From Corallococcus exercitus (lineage in GTDB: Bacteria; Myxococcota; Myxococcia; Myxococcales; Myxococcaceae), in assembly GCF_003611585.1 (NCBI RefSeq), contig NZ_RAVW01000022.1, positions 1-44,792 on the forward strand: DNA of 44,792 bases. Direction: 5' to 3'. Below the pieces are notes generated by a model. That model made no database searches and was not told where the DNA came from. It was given only the letters and a program-made list of their open reading frames with translations. Within the stretch, counting starts at the first letter, position 1. Each line of letters begins with the position of its first letter. Made by a program: the position numbers and the translations under genes. Below are positions 1 to 6,593 of this stretch, in pieces.

Positions 1-444
1 GGCGAGGATCTTTCCCACCAGGCCCGGGTCCAGGCGGGACTTGAGGAAGTTGAGGAGGAGGGGCGCCACCAGGGTCGCCTTGCCCGCGTCCAGGTTGAAG
101 CGCTGGAGGATGGCCACCACGCCGGCAATCTCGCCCGCGTGGGCCGCCGCGCCGCCCAGGGCGCCCATCAGGCCGCCACCACCGCCGCCACCCCCCGCGC
201 CGCCGAGCATGCCGCCCAGGGCGCCCATCAGGCCTCCGCCGTCACCGCCCGCCGGAGCATGGGCCTGGGCCTGCTGCTGCCAGCCCTGCATCTCCGGGAT
301 GGCCTGATCCATCTGCCGGGCCGCGTCCGGGCCGACCTTCTCCTGCACCGTGCCCTGCACCATCTTCAGGAGCGAACCCGCGAGCCCCTGTGCCTGCGTG
401 CCATCCACCCCAAGCTGCTGCGAGAGCTGTCCGATGAGGTCCAT
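1..444 (-). CDS. DUF2780-like protein, partial (C-terminus beyond the window)
   Basis: The frame reads from an ATG at 444 to the left edge, so only the first 148 codons are present. The N-terminus (MDLIGQLSQQLGVDGTQAQG) and the following helical segment, which ends in an 'iPEMQGW' motif, fit the DUF2780 family of small helical proteins of unknown function. Two copies of a GLMGALGG motif with a run of glycines between them form a flexible central linker. After it comes an amphipathic block (roughly residues 105-148) with alternating Leu and Gly. A good ribosome site (GAAGGAG, seven bases before the ATG) fixes the start. The given strand shows only proline/arginine-rich shadow frames here. The family assignment is from memory of the motif; function is unknown. 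Confidence 0.65.
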   Translation of the reverse strand, partial: MDLIGQLSQQLGVDGTQAQGLAGSLLKMVQGTVQEKVGPDAARQMDQAIPEMQGWQQQAQAHAPAGGDGGGLMGALGGMLGGAGGGGGGGGLMGALGGAAAHAGEIAGVVAILQRFNLDAGKATLVAPLLLNFLKSRLDPGLVGKILA

Positions 445-567
445 GCCGCGCTCCTTCACGTGTGTCGAAAGTGAGAGGCGGCGGTTGTAGCGGTCAGGGC
501 CTGGGGGCTGGCTGGAAAACCAGAAGGGGCGCTCGCGAGCGTTGGTCTCAGGACGCCGCGCCGGGCC

Positions 568-1056
568 CTACAGTCGGGTGAAGGACCAGCTCAGCGCGCG
601 GCCGCCCTCGTAGGGCATGACGCCATGGAAGGGGCGCGGGTCCGCGTCGAACACGAGCGGCAGGAAGTGCCGGTCCCCGTCCCACAGCGACAGGGAGGGG
701 ATGGAGGACACGGGGACCCAGGAGAGCGAGCCCTCGGGGTTCTTCTCCAGGGGCGTGCCCGTGAAGGCGTCGATGCGGAAGATGAAGCCCAGCCAGTCCT
801 CGCCGTGCTTGCCGAAGCCGGGCCAGGACAGGGTGCCGCGCAGGACCATGCGCGTGCACTCGATGCCGGCCTCCTCGCGGATCTCCCGGCGCATGCACGC
901 GGCGATGTCCTCGTCGCGCTCCATCTTGCCGCCCAGGCCGTTGTACTTGCCGTAGTGGGCGTCATCCGGGCGCGCATTGCGGTGGATGAGCAGCACCTGC
1001 TGGCCGTCCGGCGACATCACGTAGCCCAGCGTGGCGACGATGGGGGTGTAGGGCAT
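568..1056 (-). CDS. Nudix hydrolase (8-oxo-dGTP diphosphatase / MutT-like)
   Basis: This 162-residue protein carries a complete Nudix box, G-x5-E-x7-R-E-I-x-E-E-x-G-I, at residues 43-65 (G43, E49, R57, E58, E61, E62, G64), which binds the metal and cleaves nucleoside diphosphate-X substrates. The beginning (YTPIVATLGYVM) is the usual first beta strand, and a WLGFIFR strand follows the box. Length is normal for MutT-type enzymes. Substrate cannot be read from sequence; 8-oxo-dGTP or a related oxidised nucleotide is the usual guess for this arrangement. It lies 55 bases downstream of the glycosyltransferase gene on the same strand and could be read from it, but nothing ties their functions together. 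Confidence 0.9.
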   Translation of the reverse strand: MPYTPIVATLGYVMSPDGQQVLLIHRNARPDDAHYGKYNGLGGKMERDEDIAACMRREIREEAGIECTRMVLRGTLSWPGFGKHGEDWLGFIFRIDAFTGTPLEKNPEGSLSWVPVSSIPSLSLWDGDRHFLPLVFDADPRPFHGVMPYEGGRALSWSFTRL

Positions 1057-1111
1057 GGGGCCGGTTCGTCCCCTGATTCGAACGGGGCGTCAAGCCGTCT
1101 GTCCGGGCACC

Positions 1112-2668
1112 CTACGGTGACGCGCCGGTCGTGGCCCCGGTCAGCGGTTCGTGACGGCGCCAGAGTTCGACGGCGGGGGAATCCGGCGACACGCCGCGCG
1201 TGTAGTTCGCCTCGAACCAGCGGCGGCTGTCGGAGGACAGCTGCCATTGGCCGCGAGCGCCCAGGAGCACGAAGTCACAGTGTCGCAGGAGCGCGAGCAT
1301 GCGCTTCTGCGAGTCCTCGCTGGTGAAGGCCGCCGCCGCGTCCGGGAAGCGGGCCCCGGACGTGAGCGCGTCCTGGAGCATCAGCGCGTAGGGATCCACG
1401 GGCACGGCCTGTCCCGGAAGCACCGGCGGAAGCCTTCCCGCCAGCAGCCCCCAGCCCGGCTCGAAGCCGCACAGCGACGCGTCCGGAGGAACCTGTTCGC
1501 GCACGTAGCGGGCCTGGAGGACCTGTTCCGGAGGCCGGATCTCCGAACCGCGCAGCGCTTCCCGCACGGAGTACAGCGGCCCCAGCAGCACGAGCCCGAA
1601 CGCCACCGCGCCCACGGGCCGGGCTCGCGCGGCGGCGAAGCCCACGAGCGCCGCCGCGCCCAGTCCCGCGAGCAGCGCCTCCGGCCCCGCGAGCAGCGCG
1701 TTGTAGTTGGACCAGTAGCTGTGCGCGGCGAGATACGCGACGACGGTGAGCAGGTACGCGGTGGCGACGAAGCGCTCGGGCGCGGCCTCCGCGCGGGTGC
1801 TCCGCCGCATGGCCCGGAACAGCGCGACGCACAGTCCCACCGCCGCGAGCAGCAGGGCGTAGCGGCGCCGCTCGTGCGTCATCTCCACGAGTCGCTCCCA
1901 GCGAGACATGACGCCGTCCTCGGGCCGGGCGGACTGGAACCACAGCACGTCGCGCACGAAGGCGCCCGGGGCCATCAAGGCCAGGGGCCCCACCAGCGTC
2001 AGCACCGTGAGCGAAGCGGCCAGCACGAAGCGCCGCGCCAGGCTCCAGCGGGGACCGGGCGCACGGGCCACGAGCGCAGCCGCGCCCCAGATGCCGCCCA
2101 GCACCTTCACCGACGCCATGACGCCCGCCAGCACCCCGGCGAGACCCGCGCGGCGGGGCAGGGGAGCGCGGCCCGAAGGCAGGAGCCAGAGGTTCGCGAG
2201 CCCCAGGCCGCACAGATTGAGCAGCGGATCCAGGAACGGCCCGCGCTCCATGGTGACGACCTCCGGGTGCGCCGCGTAGGCCAGCGCGGCCACGATGCCC
2301 GCCACCGGTCCCCAGGCCCGCATCGCCAGCCGGCCCACGAGGACGGTGCTGACGGCGCCCAGTCCGGTGGCCAGCCATCGCGCCAGCGCGAAGCCCGCGG
2401 CCGGGTCCGCGAACGCGCCCAGCGCCCCAGCCGGAGCGCCCAGCAGCAGCGCGCCCGGCGGGTGCACGAAGAGGTAGTCGCGGTAGGGCAGCAGCCCCTT
2501 CCACAAGAGCGTGGACGCCGCGGCGTAGACGCCCTCGTCGTAGTTCACGACGTAGCCGAGCGCTCCAGCGCGGTGGAAGAACGGCAAGGCCCGGAGCACC
2601 CAAGCGCCCACCGCGACCGCCGCCAGCACCCAGGGCCACCAACGCCGGGCCCTGCCACCATCCCTCAT
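1112..2668 (-). CDS. GT39-type (ArnT/PMT-like) membrane glycosyltransferase
   Basis: About 518 residues with many hydrophobic segments alternating with Arg-rich loops, typical of GT-C fold transferases that use polyprenyl-phosphate sugars. After the first membrane helix comes an acidic motif (YVVNYDEGVYAA) with the catalytic-type Asp-Glu pair. A loop YRDYLFVHPPGALLL, with the HPPG signature seen in bacterial GT39 proteins, follows it. The C-terminal third (after a last helix near GAVAFGLVLLGPLYSV) is soluble and probably periplasmic. I chose the ATG at 2668; a TTG at 2686 would add six residues. Neither has a clear ribosome site. The acceptor is unknown. Confidence 0.82.
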   Translation of the reverse strand: MRDGGRARRWWPWVLAAVAVGAWVLRALPFFHRAGALGYVVNYDEGVYAAASTLLWKGLLPYRDYLFVHPPGALLLGAPAGALGAFADPAAGFALARWLATGLGAVSTVLVGRLAMRAWGPVAGIVAALAYAAHPEVVTMERGPFLDPLLNLCGLGLANLWLLPSGRAPLPRRAGLAGVLAGVMASVKVLGGIWGAAALVARAPGPRWSLARRFVLAASLTVLTLVGPLALMAPGAFVRDVLWFQSARPEDGVMSRWERLVEMTHERRRYALLLAAVGLCVALFRAMRRSTRAEAAPERFVATAYLLTVVAYLAAHSYWSNYNALLAGPEALLAGLGAAALVGFAAARARPVGAVAFGLVLLGPLYSVREALRGSEIRPPEQVLQARYVREQVPPDASLCGFEPGWGLLAGRLPPVLPGQAVPVDPYALMLQDALTSGARFPDAAAAFTSEDSQKRMLALLRHCDFVLLGARGQWQLSSDSRRWFEANYTRGVSPDSPAVELWRRHEPLTGATTGASP

Positions 2669-2822
2669 CCAAGTCAATCCGTCCAAAGCGCGAGAATGCT
2701 ACGCGGCCCGCCCTGTTTCACGCGAGCCGCACGAGGGCTGGGTGCACGAAAAACACGTGAGCCCCCGATGAAACACGCGGTTTTGTCACACCGTGAGTGG
2801 ATGCAACACCGCCCGCGCCGTC

Positions 2823-4367
2823 TCAGTAGTTCCAGGCGGTGCAGTCAGTCGTCGTGCGCGTGACGAACTCCGCCAGCGTGCGCAGGTTCCGGACGAACGT
2901 GCTCGTGTCCAGGTAGTCGCCCGGGGTGGCGCCACTGCGCGGGCCGCCAGGACTGTACGTCGTGATCCACCGCTCGTTGTTCACCGCCGTGTCGACGGCC
3001 TGCGCCGTGTCGGCGCGCAGCTGCTGGCACGAGCGCTTCATCGCGGTCGTGTCGGTCGCCAGCCGGTTGTACTCCGCGCGGATGGCGGCGAGCTGCGACG
3101 GACCCTCCCAGCTGTAGTTCTGGTAGGTCGGCGGCGCGGTGGAGAAGCGGACCGGGTAGCCGCCGGGCTTCACCGTGTAGAAGCCGATGTTCGACGGCGA
3201 GGTGTCATCGAGCTCGATGTAGCGGGAGAGGAGCGTGTCATTGGCGTAGTCCACCGTCTCCAGGTACGCGAGCGCCGTCCCCACCGCGGCGCGGTTCGCC
3301 GGCACGCTGGGGTCGAGCTGGTAGAGCCGCAGCAGCGCCCACATGACGTCCTGGCTCTCCTGGCCGGCAATCGCAGGCGTCTCCCAGTTGCGGGCCCAGC
3401 GCGGCTGCATCTGGATGTCATATTGCTGCGCCCAGGCGGGCTGGGGCTGCGGCATCTGCGCGCGTCGGAGGAAGTCACCGAACGAAGTGCGCATGGCCTG
3501 ATACGTCGCGGCCTGAGAGGGATAGATCTCCTTCGCCCAGGACAGCATCTCGACGAAGGCCGTCGCGAGGTTGTCGTTCAGCGTCGGGTCGTCCCAGTAC
3601 TCGTTCGGATAGGAGTTCGCGTAGCAGTGGGCCAGGCCACACGAGGTGCCAATCGACGGAGGGTAGCTCGCGGAGAGCGCGGGCCGCGCGGCGACGGGAC
3701 CGGCGAAGACCTGGGGAAAGCCGCCGTGCGTCGGGAACTGGGACGTCTCCACCCGGGCGCGCGCGTACGCGGAGGAGCCGGAGATGGCCGTGTTCGCGAA
3801 CCCGAGGAGCTGGTCCGTGCGCATCATCGCGATGAGCGCGTTCTGCGTGACCTGGTCGTCGTACGTCGATGTCGCGCAGCCGCCACAGGAGCAGTTCGCG
3901 GTGGTGTTGAGGTAGCAGGCCTGGAGCGTGGGCGCCGGCTTGAAGTCCGCGTAGAGGCGCCAGCCTCCGGACTTCACCTGCCCCTGGCGCAGCGCCGTCG
4001 CCGCGTCCAGCGCGTAGGTCGTGAGGGCCGGAGTCGCCGGGTCCGCCAGGGCCGCCTCGACAAAGGCAATCGTCACGTCGGAAGTGCCCGGCGACTGGAT
4101 CATGATCTGATCTACGTCGAGCTGGATGTCCCCCCAGCGCTCATCCAGGTTGGTGGCGTTGTGGTGCCATGCATAGCCGCCGTGGCGCGCGACGTTGTCG
4201 TGGAAGTACTTCGCCGCGTTCCGCATGCGGCCCAGGGCCTTCTGCCGGAGCGGCGTCGTGGCGGTTTGCTCGGACGCCCCAAGCTCGACGCCCAGTTCGG
4301 GGGCCGGGGAAGCGCATGCGAACGTGTAGAGGAGGGGGAGGAGCGCGAGGCTGAGATGTCTTGTCAT
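2823..4367 (-). CDS. Pectate lyase, polysaccharide lyase family 10-like, predicted lipoprotein
   Basis: This 514-residue protein starts with a lipoprotein-type signal (Cys at residue 18, preceded by YTFA, an imperfect lipobox), so it probably sits in the outer membrane or cell surface. Motifs of the pectic acid lyase (PL10) family occur in order: a (Y)DDQVTQNALIAMMRTD helix near 169-185, GGFPQ at 215-219, YWDDPTLNDN near 257-266, WAQQYD at 312-317, and PRWARNWETPAIAGQES near 322-338. These helices build the alpha-barrel that cleaves polygalacturonate by beta-elimination. The catalytic residues were not individually assigned. The start overlaps, in opposite orientation, the start of the small ORF at 4366 (they share a CATG). 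A GH43 arabinanase-like gene close by suggests a plant-cell-wall theme. Confidence 0.75.
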   Translation of the reverse strand: MTRHLSLALLPLLYTFACASPAPELGVELGASEQTATTPLRQKALGRMRNAAKYFHDNVARHGGYAWHHNATNLDERWGDIQLDVDQIMIQSPGTSDVTIAFVEAALADPATPALTTYALDAATALRQGQVKSGGWRLYADFKPAPTLQACYLNTTANCSCGGCATSTYDDQVTQNALIAMMRTDQLLGFANTAISGSSAYARARVETSQFPTHGGFPQVFAGPVAARPALSASYPPSIGTSCGLAHCYANSYPNEYWDDPTLNDNLATAFVEMLSWAKEIYPSQAATYQAMRTSFGDFLRRAQMPQPQPAWAQQYDIQMQPRWARNWETPAIAGQESQDVMWALLRLYQLDPSVPANRAAVGTALAYLETVDYANDTLLSRYIELDDTSPSNIGFYTVKPGGYPVRFSTAPPTYQNYSWEGPSQLAAIRAEYNRLATDTTAMKRSCQQLRADTAQAVDTAVNNERWITTYSPGGPRSGATPGDYLDTSTFVRNLRTLAEFVTRTTTDCTAWNY

Positions 4368-4644
4368 GGGGGGATGCGACAGCGAGTGCTGGTCCAAGGT
4401 GTACTTCGTGCCGCTCATCGCGGCGCTCAAGGCCATCACCATTGATGACATGGGCAAGGAGGCGCTCAATGCGGGCCTCAAGAAGATTGAAATCCAGAAC
4501 CGCGCGGACACCAGCAACGCCTCCCGGTTCGCCGCCTCCTTCGAGGGCGGGACCCTGCTGCTGGACAACAAGCCCCACACCAACGTGGACGACGTGAAGG
4601 ACCGGACCCAGAGCATCCAGTCGCTGCTCGAGTCCAAGCTGTAG
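4366..4644 (+). CDS. Small ORF of 92 residues, probably the 3' remnant of a larger gene
   Basis: Codon use in this frame is that of a real gene (strong third-position G/C), and the protein has a sensible pattern: amphipathic helix LIAALKAITIDDMGKEALNA, a strand KKIEIQN, then FEGGTLLLD and an acidic C-terminus. I do not recognise the family. It reads like the C-terminal domain of something longer: the frame is closed by a TAG at 4327, and the only ATG shares its bases with the divergent pectate lyase start codon. There is no usable ribosome site, because the upstream bases are pectate lyase signal-peptide codons. A perfect hairpin at 4654-4688 follows, as expected after a real gene. Either a true small gene or a 5'-truncated one; I favour truncation. 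Confidence 0.5.
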   Translation: MGGCDSECWSKVYFVPLIAALKAITIDDMGKEALNAGLKKIEIQNRADTSNASRFAASFEGGTLLLDNKPHTNVDDVKDRTQSIQSLLESKL

Positions 4645-4653
4645 GGGCGCGTG

Positions 4654-4688
4654 GACGAGGCCCGGCCGCGCTCGCACCGGGCCTCGTC
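4654..4688. terminator. Bidirectional hairpin between convergent genes
   Basis: Perfect 12-base inverted repeat (GACGAGGCCCGG / CCGGGCCTCGTC) around an 11-base loop, lying between the end of the ORF at 4644 and the end of the defensin-like gene at 4699. There is no strong T-run, which is usual in very GC-rich genomes. Confidence 0.7.
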
Positions 4689-4698
4689 GCGGGCGCTG

Positions 4699-4908
4699 CT
4701 AGAAGCAGGTGCAGGCCGCCTTGTAACACTTTCCCAGACGGAAGCCCTTCGCCACACAGCTGGCGTTGCACTCCTCGGCGTAGCACTCCACCTGCGACGC
4801 TTCCGCGGTCGCGGGCGTGGACAGCGCCAGCGTGGCGCCAAACGAAACGAAGGCGCCCGCGCCCATCGCGAACAGCACCCGGCCAGCCTTCTTCAACGAC
4901 GGCATCAT
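4699..4908 (-). CDS. Secreted CS-alpha-beta defensin-like / scorpion-toxin-like peptide precursor
   Basis: A 69-residue precursor. Residues 1-37 are a Sec signal peptide (KK near the N-terminus, hydrophobic core, A-E-A cleavage site), leaving a mature peptide of about 32 residues. The mature part has six cysteines spaced C42-x4-C47-x3-C51-x9-C61-x4-C66-x1-C68 with Gly59-Lys-Cys61. That is the full CS-alpha-beta signature: CxxxC on a helix, GxC and CxC on two strands. The spacing is close to charybdotoxin-type short scorpion toxins (C-x5-C-x3-C-x10-C-x4-C-x1-C, also with GKC). A defensin-like peptide of this fold (AdDLP) is known from the myxobacterium Anaeromyxobacter dehalogenans, so the fold is plausible here. 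I chose the ATG at 4908, which has GGGAGA upstream; a longer frame to 4998 lacks a signal peptide at its start. Activity (antimicrobial, ion-channel, signalling) is inference. Confidence 0.72.
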   Translation of the reverse strand: MMPSLKKAGRVLFAMGAGAFVSFGATLALSTPATAEASQVECYAEECNASCVAKGFRLGKCYKAACTCF

Positions 4909-4937
4909 GTGTGTGTCTCCCGGTGAGATGTTGCGGC

Positions 4938-4953
4938 TTGAAGCATACTTCAA
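4938..4953. promoter_or_regulatory. Inverted repeat, candidate operator
   Basis: Perfect palindromic arms TTGAAG-CATA-CTTCAA, with partly matching flanks (CGGC and CCGG). It lies about 30 bases upstream of the defensin-like gene's start and inside the 151-base divergent region shared with the GH43 gene. A regulator site is inferred from position and symmetry only. Confidence 0.4.
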
Positions 4954-5059
4954 CCGGCAATACTCCTCATGCCCGCAAGCCAAGTAAAACACCCCCATGT
5001 GTTGGCGTAAAAACTGATAGACACGACATCCAGGGTTTCACCCATCTGGAGGTCCATCG

Positions 5060-6505
5060 ATGCAGAACCGCCCGTTGTTTTCCGCCGTGGTCCTCGCCGG
5101 GGCGCTCTCCGCGCTCGCGGCGGGTTGTGGTGAGGAGCGCTTCGAAGAACTCCCGGCGGACGAGGCTCCGGTGGGCACGTCCAGCGGGGCGCTCGCGTGC
5201 AGCACGCGCATCACCTACGGGGACCGGTGGATCCACCCCGGGCACCCGGAGCAGTACGACGTCGCGACCGGCCTGGTGACCTGGGACGGCAGCTGTATCA
5301 ACGACGGCACCAATTCCTACGCCGTGTTGTCGAACGGCTGGAAGCCCTACTTCACCGGGCACGACGCCTGCGTGATGGCGCTCGACACGGACTGCTCCGG
5401 CGCGACGAGCTGCGCGACGCGCGTCACCTATGGCGCGGCGTGGTTGCATCCCTCGGGGCACACGGCCCAGTACGACGACGTGGGCGGCCGCGTGACCTGG
5501 GACCGGGGCTGCACGAATGCGTCCCCCAATTCATACACGGTCCTGTCGAACGACTGGGCGCCGTACTTCAGCGGCAGCAACGCGTGTGGCGTCGCGCTGC
5601 GCTACACGGGCTGTGGCGGGCTCTACCAGAACCCCGTGGTGCCCGTGGACTGCGCGGACCCCGGCGTCATCCACGACGGCACGCAGTACGTCGCGGCCTG
5701 CACGTCGGGGGGCGCGGCCAACGCGTTCCCGCTGCGCACCTCCAAGGACCTGGTCACCTGGACGGCCGCGGGCAACATCTTCCCCTCCACGCGCCGCCCG
5801 ACGTGGGCCACGGGGGATTTCTGGGCGCCGGAGATCCACAAGGTCGGCACCCGGTACGTCGCGTACTTCACCGCGCGCCACCAGGACGGGAAACTGTCCA
5901 TTGGCGCGGCGACGGCCACCAGCGCGCTGGGGCCCTTCACGGACCTGGGCCAGCCCCTGGTGCATGACGCGGGCATGGGGATGATTGACGCCACGTTCTT
6001 CTACGACACCGCGGGCGTGCCGTACCTGGTGTGGAAGGCGGACGGAAACGCGGTGGGGCAGTCCACGCCCATCTATGGCCAGACGCTGTCGGCGGATGGG
6101 CTGTCGCTCACCGGCACGCGCCGCACGCTCATGAGCAACACTCTCTCCTGGGAGGGCGGCGTCGTCGAGGCGCCGTGGGTCGTCGCGAGGGGCGGGTACT
6201 ACTACCTCTTCTACAGCGGCAACTCGTACGCCAACAGCACCTACGCCGTGGGAGTGGCCCGGGCCACGAGTCCGCTGGGGCCCTACACGAAGCTGGGCAA
6301 CCCCATCCTCAAGACGGCGGGCGGCTGGGTGGGGCCCGGCCACAACTCCGTGGTCACCGGCCCCGGCGGGGACACGGTCATGGTCTACCACGCGTGGAAC
6401 AGCGCCCACACGGCCCGGGTGATGCTCGTGGATGCCATCACCTGGCCCAACGGCTGGCCCGCGGTTCCGGAAGCCCCGTCCTCGGGTTCGCGTCCCATGC
6501 CGTAG
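5060..6505 (+). CDS. Glycoside hydrolase family 43 lipoprotein with duplicated N-terminal Cys-rich module
   Basis: This 481-residue protein begins with a clean lipobox (LAAGC, Cys23) and a strong ribosome site (GGAGG, nine to ten bases upstream of the ATG). Residues about 47-112 and 118-185 are two copies of one module, each with T(Y)G...W(I/L)HP...QYD...VTWD..C...NSY.VLSN.W.PYF and paired cysteines; this looks like a small carbohydrate- or surface-binding repeat. From about 190 comes a five-bladed GH43 propeller. Candidate catalytic residues are Asp200 in VDCADPGVIHDG (base), Asp310 in MIDATFFYD (pKa modulator) and Glu370 in VVEAPWVV (acid). GH43 enzymes remove or cut alpha-L-arabinose or beta-xylose chains. 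With the pectate lyase nearby, arabinan side chains of pectin are a reasonable but unproven substrate. Confidence 0.85.
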   Translation: MQNRPLFSAVVLAGALSALAAGCGEERFEELPADEAPVGTSSGALACSTRITYGDRWIHPGHPEQYDVATGLVTWDGSCINDGTNSYAVLSNGWKPYFTGHDACVMALDTDCSGATSCATRVTYGAAWLHPSGHTAQYDDVGGRVTWDRGCTNASPNSYTVLSNDWAPYFSGSNACGVALRYTGCGGLYQNPVVPVDCADPGVIHDGTQYVAACTSGGAANAFPLRTSKDLVTWTAAGNIFPSTRRPTWATGDFWAPEIHKVGTRYVAYFTARHQDGKLSIGAATATSALGPFTDLGQPLVHDAGMGMIDATFFYDTAGVPYLVWKADGNAVGQSTPIYGQTLSADGLSLTGTRRTLMSNTLSWEGGVVEAPWVVARGGYYYLFYSGNSYANSTYAVGVARATSPLGPYTKLGNPILKTAGGWVGPGHNSVVTGPGGDTVMVYHAWNSAHTARVMLVDAITWPNGWPAVPEAPSSGSRPMP

Positions 6506-6528
6506 CGGGCGCTTCCCACGGACAGCCC

Positions 6529-6560
6529 GGCCGCGCGAGCCATGACTGGCTCGCGCGGCC
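6529..6560. terminator. Bidirectional hairpin between convergent genes
   Basis: Perfect 14-base stem (GGCCGCGCGAGCCA / TGGCTCGCGCGGCC) with a four-base TGAC loop, between the GH43 stop at 6505 and the stop of the opposing Ig-repeat gene at 6594. It would serve both genes. Confidence 0.8.
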
Positions 6561-6593
6561 GTTCACGGTGACTGCGTCGCGAGGACCCGGGTA

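Noticed and set aside
4368-4841. 5' extension of the pectate lyase frame
   Set aside because: Ser/Arg-rich translation antisense to the small ORF and reaching over the terminator; the lipoprotein signal starts at 4367.
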